The notes under the pieces were generated by a model. That model did no database searches and was not told where the DNA came from. It saw only the letters and a program-made list of their open reading frames with translations. Source: CAWIUB01 sp963839995 (GTDB taxonomy: Bacteria > Actinomycetota > Actinomycetes > Mycobacteriales > Jatrophihabitantaceae). From it: a stretch of 64,000 nucleotides of DNA. This document shows positions 1 to 7,764 of the stretch, piece after piece. Each line of letters begins with the position of its first letter. The first letter of the stretch is position 1. Position numbers and translations under genes: made by a program. The stretch covers positions 62,001 to 126,000 of the forward strand of contig CAWIXH010000005.1 in the NCBI GenBank assembly GCA_963839995.1, in the 5' to 3' direction.

Positions 1-1
1 C

Positions 2-313
2 GCCGACGCCATGCGCCGACACCCCGAACTGGTCGCGGGCACCGGCCGCTCGGCCACCCTGCTGATGGCGGGCCTGCCCGGGGCGATCGCCAAGGACGGC
101 GCCGAGGGCATGTACGCGGCCGCGCTGCCGAACGGTGGCGCCGTGGCCATCAAGATCGACGACGGGGCCCAGCGCGCCGCCGAGCGGGCCATCGTCGCCG
201 GACTGCAGCGGCTCGGCGTGGCCGCGCCGGTATTGGACGAGCTGGCCGAAGCCCCGGTCCTGGCCGGTGGCGTGGTGGTTGGCGCCGTGCGGTTCACCGC
301 GTGGCGTCGTTAG
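2..313 (+). CDS. L-asparaginase II family protein, C-terminal part (cut by window start)
   Basis: Only the last ~103 residues are present; the reading frame is open from the first bases of the window, so the gene starts upstream. The segment with RHPELVAGTGR, then AGLPGAIAKDGAEGMYAAALP, then the VAIKIDDGAQRAAERA stretch is typical of the C-terminal half of the bacterial asparaginase II family (PF06089), which hydrolyses L-asparagine to aspartate and ammonia in the cytoplasm. The stop TAG lies 28 bases before the next gene on the same strand, so co-transcription is possible. Family assignment is by recall of the conserved pattern, not by a search. Confidence 0.8.
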   Translation, partial: ADAMRRHPELVAGTGRSATLLMAGLPGAIAKDGAEGMYAAALPNGGAVAIKIDDGAQRAAERAIVAGLQRLGVAAPVLDELAEAPVLAGGVVVGAVRFTAWRR

Positions 314-341
314 ACCGCACCGGCCCGCTACCGTTTCCGGC

Positions 342-2732
342 ATGACGGACCTCGGTACGCCGGCGGCGGCCATCCGGTCGTCGCCGGGCGAACCGGCACA
401 GGTAGCCATCGACATTCCGGAACGGCTCAGCTATCGGATCAAGCGCGCCGTGCTCGGCAAGCCGCTGGTCAACGCGGCGCTGCACGAAGAGAAGCTGTCG
501 AAGAAAAGCGCGCTGGGCGTGCTGTCGAGCGACTGCATCTCCTCGTCTGCGTACGGCTCGGAGGAGATGCTGATCGTCCTGCTCGGTGTCTTCGGGTTGA
601 CCGGATTCAATATCCTGCTGCCGATGACGGCGGCTGTGATCGTCGTCCTCGTCATCATGACCTTGTCCTACCGCGAGGTCGTGTCCATCTATACCAGGGC
701 CGGCGGCTCGTATGTGGTGTCGCGGGAGAACTTTGGCCCAGTGGTGGCCCAGATCGCTTCGGTAGCACTGCTGATTGACTACATCGTGACGGTCGCCGTG
801 CAGGCTGCCGCTGGAACCGCGGCGATCACGTCACTCGTGACGGCCCTGTCGTCTTACACCCTCGAAATCACGGTCGCGCTCGTGCTGCTGCTGGCGTACG
901 GCAACCTGCGGGGCGTTCGTGAGGCAGGCAAGGCGTTCGCCTTCCCGACTTACTTGTTCGTCTGCTCCGTAGGTCTGGTGATCGTCGTGGGCATCGTCCG
1001 GGAGATTCTCGGTGACCTGCCACAATACGGCCACATGCCCGGGATGATTGACGTCACAAATCAGCACCACGCGATCTTGTCCGGCGTCTCGATCTTCGTG
1101 CTGCTGAAGGCCTTCGCGAACGGTGGGGCGTCACTGACCGGGCTGGAAGCAATCTCGGATGGGGTGAGCGCGTTCAAGCCGCCTCCCGGCCCGAACGCCC
1201 GAAAGACGTTGACGATCATGAGCGTGCTGCTTGGCTCGCTGGTGCTGGGCATCTCCTACCTGTCGTACGAAACGCATGCCACGCCATACGTGAGCGGCAC
1301 GCCTACCGTGATCAGCCAGGTCGCTAAGGCGGCGTTCGGCACGAACTGGTACGGCCACCTCGGCTTCGTGATCGTGCAGCTCGCGACGGCGTTAATCCTG
1401 TTCACCGGGGCAAACACGCCGTTCACCGGATTCCCGTACCTCGCCAGCTTCGTCGCGGAGGACTCGTTCCTGCCCCGCCAACTCACCCGGCGCGGCCATC
1501 GACTGGCGTTCAGCAACGGCATCATCGTCCTTACCGTCAGTGCGCTTGCCCTGCTACTCAGCGTCGGCGCGCACGTCGACAAGCTGATCCCGTTTTACGC
1601 CATCGGCGTGTTCACCGGCTTCACCATGGCGGGCTTCGGGATGGCGAAATACCACAGCACCCATCGCCAGCCCGGTTGGCGCCGCAAACTCGCCATCAAC
1701 TTCACCGGAGGCGTCGTCTCCCTGCTCATCGTGCTGATCTTCGCCGTGGTGAAGTTCACCGAGGGGGCATGGCTCGTCGTGGTGTTGTTCCCGATCATGT
1801 TTCTAGTGCTCATGCGCCTCAACCAGCAATACCGGCGCGAGGCGCGCTCGTTAGACCTGGTCACCGCCACCCAGCCCGATGGCAGCATGATGCACTACCC
1901 GCGGCACGTCGTGATCGTGCTGATCGACCGGCTTGACCTAGCCGTGCTGCGCGCGTTGCGTTACGCCGGGAGCCTGCGACCGACCGAGATTCGCGCCGTT
2001 CATCTCATGATCGACAGTGACGTGGCGCACGAGCTGGAGCAGGCCTGGATCGATCGGGGGCTCGGCGACCGGATTCCGTTGCATATAGCGGAGTGCCCCG
2101 ACCGGCGGATCGTTCGCGGCGCCGCGGAACTGGCGCTCGCCGCCGTTGTACAAGATCGTGCCGAGGTCACCGTCCTGCTGCCGCGCCGCACCTTCCGGCG
2201 TCTGTCGCAGCGGTTGCTGCATGACCGGACGGCTGACCGGCTGGCCGCGGCTCTCGGCCGCATCCCCCACGTCTCGGCAACGATCGTGCCGTTCGACACG
2301 ACGTTGACCCAGGAGGCGGAGGAGCGGCTGGATATGCGGCAGCGAGTCGCGGCTAAGGAGCCCGCACTCGCCTCGACCCGGGTCGAGACGGGCACCGACG
2401 ACGACGCCGTAGGGGTTGCTGCCCATGAAGCCCGCGGGGGCACGACGCCTATCGGCAGCGTCTCGTGGAAGCAGCGGGTGACCATCGAGGGACGTGTCAA
2501 GATCGTCCAGGTAGGCACCAAGGCCGGCAAGTCGCTCGAGGCGCAGGTGTTCGACGAGACTGGCGGCATGCGGTTGCTCTTCTTCGGCCGGACGAAGATC
2601 CCAGGCATCGTGCCGGGCGCAATCGTGCGGGCCACCGGCACGGTCGGCGAGTACAAGGGGCACCTTGCCCTGGCCAATCCGCGCTACGAGTTGCTGTCCT
2701 CGGACGGGACGCACGAGCCCGCCCCGTCCTAG
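342..2732 (+). CDS. APC-superfamily permease fused to a soluble domain and a C-terminal OB-fold
   Basis: 796 residues from ATG 342. The frame is open further upstream, but that would overlap the asparaginase gene, and recognisable permease sequence starts only after 342. Residues ~75-490 form about twelve hydrophobic helices with APC amino-acid permease features (AYGSEE near helix 1, RAGGSYVVSRENFGP, and FTGANTPFTGFP later). Residues ~520-660 are soluble and resemble the universal-stress-like tail of KUP/APC-type transporters (HVVIVLIDRLDLAVLRALRYA). After a polar linker, residues ~710-790 (VTIEGRVKIVQVG to LANPRYELL) look like the small actinobacterial OB-fold proteins usually encoded as a separate gene near such transporters. 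Likely role: uptake of an amino acid or cation, substrate unknown. The gene ends on CTAG, sharing its stop with the convergent MMPL gene. Confidence 0.82.
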   Translation: MTDLGTPAAAIRSSPGEPAQVAIDIPERLSYRIKRAVLGKPLVNAALHEEKLSKKSALGVLSSDCISSSAYGSEEMLIVLLGVFGLTGFNILLPMTAAVIVVLVIMTLSYREVVSIYTRAGGSYVVSRENFGPVVAQIASVALLIDYIVTVAVQAAAGTAAITSLVTALSSYTLEITVALVLLLAYGNLRGVREAGKAFAFPTYLFVCSVGLVIVVGIVREILGDLPQYGHMPGMIDVTNQHHAILSGVSIFVLLKAFANGGASLTGLEAISDGVSAFKPPPGPNARKTLTIMSVLLGSLVLGISYLSYETHATPYVSGTPTVISQVAKAAFGTNWYGHLGFVIVQLATALILFTGANTPFTGFPYLASFVAEDSFLPRQLTRRGHRLAFSNGIIVLTVSALALLLSVGAHVDKLIPFYAIGVFTGFTMAGFGMAKYHSTHRQPGWRRKLAINFTGGVVSLLIVLIFAVVKFTEGAWLVVVLFPIMFLVLMRLNQQYRREARSLDLVTATQPDGSMMHYPRHVVIVLIDRLDLAVLRALRYAGSLRPTEIRAVHLMIDSDVAHELEQAWIDRGLGDRIPLHIAECPDRRIVRGAAELALAAVVQDRAEVTVLLPRRTFRRLSQRLLHDRTADRLAAALGRIPHVSATIVPFDTTLTQEAEERLDMRQRVAAKEPALASTRVETGTDDDAVGVAAHEARGGTTPIGSVSWKQRVTIEGRVKIVQVGTKAGKSLEAQVFDETGGMRLLFFGRTKIPGIVPGAIVRATGTVGEYKGHLALANPRYELLSSDGTHEPAPS

Positions 2733-4954
2733 TCGACCTGTTCGACCTGCGGTATGCCGGGCCGCGCCAGGGGTCGAACGACCTGCGTGTCGTCAGGTTG
2801 TCCGGATTCGCGGATGCCGTAGCGGGCGTAGAACCGGCGCAGCGGGCCGGGCGCCCACCAGTTGGCCGTGCCGAGCACCCGCATGGTGGCCGGTACGAGG
2901 ATGGATCGCACCACCGTGGCGTCGATCAGGATGCCGACGAACATCGCCACCCCGATGAGCTTGATGAACGTGATCGACGAGGTCGAGAATGCGCCGATCA
3001 CCACCATGAGCAGCATCGCTGCCGAGGTGATGATGCGCCCACTGCGTTGCAGCCCGGTCGCGACGGCCTGCGTGTTGTCACCGATGAGGTCGTACTGCTC
3101 ACGGATTCGGGACAACAGGAACACCTCGTAGTCCGTCGAGAGCCCGAACACGATCGCCAGCACCAGGATCGGCTGGGCAGCGTCGATCGAGCCGGTGGGG
3201 GTGAAGCCGAGGACCCCGGACAGGTGTCCCTCGCCGAAGATCCAGGTGACCACGCCGAACGACGCACCCAACGAGAGCACGTTCATGACGATTGCCTTGA
3301 TCGGGAGCACGATCGAACCGAAGGCCAGGAATAGCAGGACGAACGTCGACAGCGCGATGATCAGGGCCATCCACGGCAGTCGCTGCCCGAGGCCGTGTAG
3401 CCGGTCGACGATTTGCGCGGTTGCACCGCCGACGTGGACGTCGCGGACGTGCGCGGGCGGGGTCAGATCGCGGACGCCGGCCAGGACCGACTTTGCGCCA
3501 CCGGCCAGCGCCTCACCGGCGTATGTCACGCTGACCACCGCCGTGTCGCCACGGACTGCCGAGACGCTCGCGCTCGTCGCACCGGGCACCGCCCGGGCCT
3601 GCTGCACATAGCCACCGATCGCGGCCTGCCCCTGCGCGCTCGCGGCCGGCGTGTCCAGGTTCAGCACGGCCTGGATCGGCTGCGAGGTGTTGTCCGGGAA
3701 ATCACGAAGCAGCGTGTCGGATACCTGGCGGGACTCGGCGGACGCCGGCAGGACGCGCGCGTCGACGCCGCCGAACGTGACCTGCAAGAACGGCGAGGCG
3801 AGGGCCAGCAGCAAGGCCGTGGCGGCCACGATGTAGAGGACGGGCCGGCGCATCACGCTCATCGCCAGGCGGTACCAGAAGCCGTGATGCTCCGCCGTCA
3901 CGGCCCGCCTGCCCATGCCAACCCGGCGCAGCAGCGGCCGCACCGACCAAGCGTCTACCCGGCGTCCGAGCAGCAGCAACAACGCCGGCAACACGGTGAG
4001 GGCCCCGACCGCGTCGACCAGAACGGCTGCGATGCCGCCCATGCCCATCGAGCGCAGGAACACCTGCGGGAAGATCAGCAGCCCGGACAGCGCCACCGCC
4101 ACCGTGGTCGCCGAGACCGCGACCGTGCGGCCCGCCGTCGCCATCGTCCGGACGACGGCATCCGGCACGTTCCGGCCGGTGGCGAGCTCTTCGCGGAATC
4201 GGCTGACGATGAACAGCCCGTAGTCGATCGCGAGCCCCAGGCCCATGATCGTCACGATGTTGACTGCGAAGATCGACACGTCGGTGAAGGTGCTCAGCCC
4301 CTTGAGGGCGGTGAAGGCACCTAGGATCGCCAGACCGCCGATCGCCAGTGGCAGCAGTGCGGCGACCAAGCTGCCGAAGACGAACACCATCAATATCAGC
4401 AGAATCGGCAGGGACAGCATCTCGGCGCGGGCGATATCACTGCTCACCCGGTCGCTGATGTCGCTGTTGACGCCGCCCGTGCCGCCGATTTGGACGGTGT
4501 AGCCGGTGCCCTTCACCGAGTCACGCAGCGGGTCGTACGCGGTGGTCTTGATGCTCCTGTCGCGGTCCTTCAGCGACACGGCTGCGAAGGTGGCGTGCCG
4601 GTCGGTGCTGACGAGCGTGGGCGACCGGGTGTCCCAGTAGGTGTGTACCGCCGTCGCGGTGGCCGCCGGGAACTGCCGCATCGCCGTGTCGACCGCGGTC
4701 TGATATGCCGGATCGTCGACAGTGATCTCGGGGTTGCGAAAGAGCACGACCACGTCCGTGGTGGAGCCGCCGATCCGGTCGTCGATCAGCTGCTGCGCCT
4801 GCGAGGATTCGCTCTTCGGGTCGTCGAATCCACCGTTGACCAGCGAGCCGAAGACGCTCATACCCCATACGACGCCGACCGCGACGAATGTGAGCGCGCC
4901 GGCCAGCACCCACCGCCGCCGCCTGATGATGACCTGTGCCCACCACGCGAACAT
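2729..4954 (-). CDS. MMPL/RND-family transporter
   Basis: 741 residues from ATG 4954, chosen because a strong ribosome-binding sequence (TGGAGGG) lies 4 bases upstream; an in-frame ATG at 5014 lies inside the operator and has none. The protein has an N-terminal helix, a periplasmic/extracytoplasmic loop, two five- to six-helix bundles and a second large loop. The proton-relay Asp-Tyr pairs of MMPL proteins are visible in GLAIDYGLFIVSRFREE (first half) and GLSTDYEVFLLSRIREQY (second half). Family members export lipids, siderophores or drugs in actinobacteria; the substrate here cannot be inferred. It is divergent from a TetR gene, with the shared operator between them, so TetR-controlled efflux is likely. 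Confidence 0.9.
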   Translation of the reverse strand: MFAWWAQVIIRRRRWVLAGALTFVAVGVVWGMSVFGSLVNGGFDDPKSESSQAQQLIDDRIGGSTTDVVVLFRNPEITVDDPAYQTAVDTAMRQFPAATATAVHTYWDTRSPTLVSTDRHATFAAVSLKDRDRSIKTTAYDPLRDSVKGTGYTVQIGGTGGVNSDISDRVSSDIARAEMLSLPILLILMVFVFGSLVAALLPLAIGGLAILGAFTALKGLSTFTDVSIFAVNIVTIMGLGLAIDYGLFIVSRFREELATGRNVPDAVVRTMATAGRTVAVSATTVAVALSGLLIFPQVFLRSMGMGGIAAVLVDAVGALTVLPALLLLLGRRVDAWSVRPLLRRVGMGRRAVTAEHHGFWYRLAMSVMRRPVLYIVAATALLLALASPFLQVTFGGVDARVLPASAESRQVSDTLLRDFPDNTSQPIQAVLNLDTPAASAQGQAAIGGYVQQARAVPGATSASVSAVRGDTAVVSVTYAGEALAGGAKSVLAGVRDLTPPAHVRDVHVGGATAQIVDRLHGLGQRLPWMALIIALSTFVLLFLAFGSIVLPIKAIVMNVLSLGASFGVVTWIFGEGHLSGVLGFTPTGSIDAAQPILVLAIVFGLSTDYEVFLLSRIREQYDLIGDNTQAVATGLQRSGRIITSAAMLLMVVIGAFSTSSITFIKLIGVAMFVGILIDATVVRSILVPATMRVLGTANWWAPGPLRRFYARYGIRESGQPDDTQVVRPLARPGIPQVEQVD

Positions 4955-4990
4955 TGACCCTCCAGACTTCCGAGAACATGCATTGCTTAA

Positions 4991-5021
4991 GTGAACAATG
5001 TTCACGGTGAACACTGTTCAC
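4991..5021. promoter_or_regulatory. Tandem palindromic operator between TetR and MMPL genes
   Basis: Two perfect 15-bp palindromes, GTGAACAATGTTCAC (4991-5005) and GTGAACACTGTTCAC (5007-5021), sit side by side with one base between them. They differ only at and next to the centre. The second ends one base before the first possible start codon of the TetR gene (5023), and the first lies 37 bases upstream of the MMPL start. The position and symmetry are those of an operator bound by two TetR dimers that represses both divergent genes. Binding is inferred. Confidence 0.85.
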
Positions 5022-5022
5022 T

Positions 5023-5778
5023 ATGCTGGCTGCTATGTCCCGCGTCAAGCCCCAGCTCGCCGAGGCCTCTCAGTCGACTCGCAGGCAGCGAGTCCGGGCG
5101 GCGACCACGGCCGAGATTCTGGGATCGGCCCGCGAGCTGCTTGTCGCCGGCGGGACGGAGTCGGTGACGCTGCGCGGGATCGCCAGCTCCCTCGGCATGA
5201 CCGCGCCCGCCCTCTATCGATACTTCGCCAGCCGCGAACGGCTGCTCGGCGCGCTGATCGACGATCTCTACACGGAGCTCGCCCAGCAGTTGCAGGCGGC
5301 GCGCGATGCAGACCCCGACGCGGTGCTGAAGACGCGCTTCCTCGACACCTCGTTCGCGTTCCGCCGGTGGGCGCTGGATCATCGGCCGGAATTCGGCCTG
5401 TTGTTCGGCGCCCCGATCCCCGGCGTGCCCGACCACGTCGAGCGCGAGGCGGCTGGCGGGAACCGCGGCCAGGCCTTCGGCCAGGTGTGGCTCGACCTGT
5501 TCGTCGAGCTGTGGCGTCAGCACCCCGAGGTCGTTCCTTCCGACGAGGATGTGCCGGCCGACTTGCGCAAGCAGCTGGCCGATTACCACCGGCAGACGGG
5601 TGCCCTGGTCCCGATCGGGGCGATCGCGCTCTACCTCGGTTGCTGGATGCGCCTCTACGGTGCGGTGGCCACCGAGGCGTTCGGGCACCTGAACTTCGCT
5701 CTACGGGACGGCGACGCCGAGGCCCTGTTCCGCGATCTGATGGACGAGCTGGCCGCGCGGCTCGGCCTGATGCACTGA
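5023..5778 (+). CDS. TetR/AcrR-family transcriptional regulator
   Basis: 251 residues from ATG 5023; a second ATG at 5035 is equally possible. The N-terminal TetR DNA-binding domain is clear (ATTAEILGSARELLVAGG, then LRGIASSLGMTAPALYRYFA with the helix-turn-helix and recognition helix). The C-terminal ~170 residues form a helical ligand-binding/dimerisation domain like the WHG-type TetR_C families. There is no ribosome-binding site because the operator runs almost up to the start codon, which suggests a leaderless mRNA and tight autoregulation. It most likely represses the divergent MMPL exporter and itself. The inducer is unknown. Confidence 0.9.
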   Translation: MLAAMSRVKPQLAEASQSTRRQRVRAATTAEILGSARELLVAGGTESVTLRGIASSLGMTAPALYRYFASRERLLGALIDDLYTELAQQLQAARDADPDAVLKTRFLDTSFAFRRWALDHRPEFGLLFGAPIPGVPDHVEREAAGGNRGQAFGQVWLDLFVELWRQHPEVVPSDEDVPADLRKQLADYHRQTGALVPIGAIALYLGCWMRLYGAVATEAFGHLNFALRDGDAEALFRDLMDELAARLGLMH

Positions 5779-5864
5779 GCCCGCGGCCGTTTGGAACCGC
5801 TCGGTGCGTCCCCTATGCTGGGCGGGTCCATCAACGGGGCTCGGCTAGCATGGAGCGGTTGACC

Positions 5865-5937
5865 GCCCTCATCGTCTAGAGGCCCAGGACGCCGCCCTTT
5901 CAAGGCGGTAGCACGGGTTCGAATCCCGTTGGGGGCA
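5865..5937 (+). tRNA. tRNA-Glu (anticodon TTC)
   Basis: A 73-base cloverleaf. The acceptor arms GCCCTCA and TGGGGGC pair with one G-T wobble, the anticodon stem is CCGCC/GGCGG with loop CTTTCAA (anticodon TTC), the T-arm loop is TTCGAAT and the discriminator is A. CCA is not encoded. It lies 31 bases before tRNA-Asp, so the two are probably one transcript. Confidence 0.96.
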
Positions 5938-5968
5938 CGGTCTTACTTGCTGTAGCACGGCAAACCGA

Positions 5969-6042
5969 GGCCCCGTAGCTCAGCTGGTTAGAGCGCCGCC
6001 CTGTCACGGCGGAGGTCGCCGGTTCAAGTCCGGTCGGGGTCG
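5969..6042 (+). tRNA. tRNA-Asp (anticodon GTC)
   Basis: A 74-base cloverleaf with acceptor GGCCCCG / CGGGGTC, D-arm with AGCTCAGCTGGTTAGAGC, anticodon loop CTGTCAC (GTC), T-loop TTCAAGT and discriminator G. CCA is not encoded. Confidence 0.96.
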
Positions 6043-6085
6043 CTTCGCTTCATTGGACCGCATCTGACGCCCGAAGCCCAGCTCG

Positions 6086-6128
6086 TGATCTTGGACTTGG
6101 TCGCTATTTGACACCAAGTCCAAGATCA
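6086..6128. repeat. Perfect 16-bp inverted repeat (possible tRNA-operon terminator)
   Basis: TGATCTTGGACTTGGT (6086-6101) and its exact reverse complement (6113-6128) flank an 11-base loop. It lies 43 bases after tRNA-Asp and 42 bases before the chelatase gene. There is no T-tract, as is common for actinobacterial terminators. Its outer TGATC/GATCA ends match those of other intergenic hairpins in this window, so it may be a member of a dispersed hairpin class rather than a simple terminator. Confidence 0.8.
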
Positions 6129-6170
6129 TCAGGCTAGGGCGGCGACGCCCTGCACGCGTACGGTTCGAGG

Positions 6171-6863
6171 ATGCCTACGCCGACGTTGCTCCTTGCCGTA
6201 CACGGCACCCGATCCCTCGCCGGAGCGTCGGCGCTGCGCGAATTGCTGGAGCTGGTCCGCGCGGCACGCCCGGCCATCGACGCGCGGCTGAGCTTCGTCG
6301 ACGTCCTGGAGCCGAGTCTGCGCACGGCCGCCGCAGCGGTCCGCGGCCCGCTGGTCGTCGTCCCGGGCCTCCTGTCAGCGGGCTACCACGTTCACGACGA
6401 CATCCCGTCCGTGCTCGCCGGACGCCCGAACACCGTCGTGGCGCGGCACCTGGGCCCGGATCCACTAATCACCGACGTGCTCGCGTCCCGGTTGCGCGCC
6501 GCATCCGGGCTGCCAGCCGACCTGGTCGCCCTCGTCGCGGTCGGCTCAAGTGATCGGGGATCGCGCGTCGATGTCGACGCAGCGGCAGCCGAGCTAGCGA
6601 ACCGGCTGGGGGTGCGAGTAGACGTGACGATCGTCGGGCCGGGGCTGGCGTCCCACCTTGTGGACCTCGCCCGCAGTGGACGGCTCGCCGTGGCGCCGTA
6701 CCTGCTCGCCGAGGGGCAGTTCGCCGACGCGGTACGCCGAGCTGCGCCAGACGGCGTGCCGGTCACCGACCCACTCGGCCCGGACGCTCGCCTCGCGCAA
6801 CTGATCCTGCGCCGCTACGACGAGGCTGCGCTCACGCTCGTCGGCCCGGGCCCGGCCCGGTAG
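6171..6863 (+). CDS. Sirohydrochlorin chelatase/ferrochelatase-like CbiX protein
   Basis: 230 residues from ATG 6171. The protein holds two CbiX-like halves: the first with the AVHGTR active-site histidine motif and LLSAGYHVHDDIP, the second with VALVAVGSSDRGSR and APYLLAEGQFADAV. CbiX family members insert Co or Fe into sirohydrochlorin for cobalamin or siroheme synthesis. In the second half the catalytic histidine position reads VAVGSS, so only the first half may bind metal in the usual way. There are no other cobalamin or siroheme genes nearby; it stands alone between tRNA genes. Family assignment is good, metal and pathway are not determined. Confidence 0.82.
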   Translation: MPTPTLLLAVHGTRSLAGASALRELLELVRAARPAIDARLSFVDVLEPSLRTAAAAVRGPLVVVPGLLSAGYHVHDDIPSVLAGRPNTVVARHLGPDPLITDVLASRLRAASGLPADLVALVAVGSSDRGSRVDVDAAAAELANRLGVRVDVTIVGPGLASHLVDLARSGRLAVAPYLLAEGQFADAVRRAAPDGVPVTDPLGPDARLAQLILRRYDEAALTLVGPGPAR

Positions 6864-6897
6864 ACTGCGCGCGGTTGCGGCACCGCGGTGCCGTCCC

Positions 6898-6971
6898 GGC
6901 CAGGTAGCTCAGTCGGTACGAGCGACCGCCTGAAAAGCGGTAGGTCGGCGGTTCGATCCCGCCCCTGGCCA
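6898..6971 (+). tRNA. tRNA-Phe (anticodon GAA), likely island attachment site
   Basis: A 74-base cloverleaf with perfect acceptor pairing GGCCAGG / CCTGGCC, anticodon loop CTGAAAA (GAA), T-loop TTCGATC and discriminator A. An integrase remnant starts within a few bases of its 3' end, which marks this gene as a probable integration site. I looked for a second copy of its 3' end in the next 8 kb and did not see one. Confidence 0.96.
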
Positions 6972-6972
6972 C

Positions 6973-7661
6973 CCAATGAAGGCCCCGGATTCCATGCTGC
7001 TTCTCGACGCCGCGGACCCTCCGCGTCAGCCGGCACGATGGCTGATCGGCGCGGTACTTGGACTACCGGCAAGGCGAGGTTCTCGGTCTCCGCTGGGAAG
7101 ACCTGGACCCGGCGGCAAGCACGCTGACGGTGGCGCGTCAGCTGCAGCGTCGGGTGTGGCAGCACGGATGTGGCTCGCCTTCTTGCGGACGCAAACGCGG
7201 GACCGACTGCCCGAGACGCTTCGGCGGCGGACTCGTCACCTCAGAGCCGAAATCGGTGGCCGGTCGGCGAACGATCGCCCTCGCTCCGATCGCCCTCGGC
7301 AGGCTGACCGCGCACCGCAAGCGCCAAGCCGCCGAACGCCTCGCGGCGGAGTATTGGGACGACAACGGGTGGATGTTCCCCGACGAATGGGGACGGCCGA
7401 TGGATCCGCAACTGGACTACCGCGCCTGGCGGCGCCTGTGCGAGGACGCCGGCATCCCGGTGCGACGGCTGCACGATCTGCGCCACACGGCGGCGACGCT
7501 GCTGCTCGAGGCTGAGGTCGACCTCAAGTCGGCGGGACAAGTTCTCGGACACGGCACCGTGTCGCAAACGGCTGCGTACACCCATGTTACTCGCAGACCG
7601 AAAGGCGGCGGCCGCACGGGCCGTCGAAGCACACGTTTTCGGCCGATCCGAAGTGTCCTGA
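6973..7661 (+). pseudogene. Tyrosine recombinase (phage-type integrase), truncated and twice frameshifted
   Basis: Homology begins directly after tRNA-Phe with LLLDAADPPRQPARWLIGAVLGL, continues after a +1 shift at about 7066 (an extra C) as RQGEVLGLRWEDLDP, includes the box II region HDLRHTAATLLLEAEVD and GHGTVSQTAAYTHV, then needs a second shift at about 7587 to finish as LADRKAAAARAVEAHVFG and stop TGA at 7659. Catalytic Arg, His-x-x-Arg, His and Tyr are all still visible, but the N-terminal core-binding half (about 200 residues) is missing and the frame is broken twice, so no active enzyme can be made. It is the relic of an element that integrated into tRNA-Phe. Confidence 0.8.
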
Positions 7662-7703
7662 CAGGCGTCGCGGCGGGCCCAATGCTGCGACTGGACACGC
7701 ATG

Positions 7704-7742
7704 CCTTGCATTTCACGAATGATTCCCGCGCGAAATGCAAGG
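7704..7742. promoter_or_regulatory. 11-bp inverted repeat upstream of fic
   Basis: CCTTGCATTTC (7704-7714) and GAAATGCAAGG (7732-7742) are exact reverse complements with a 17-base spacer. The repeat ends 22 bases before the GTG start of the Fic gene, and a partial third copy (TTGCATT) overlaps the start region at 7758-7764. Position and symmetry suggest an operator for autoregulation; a decayed transposon end is an alternative. Confidence 0.55.
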
Positions 7743-7764
7743 GAACTACTGATAGTGTTGCATT

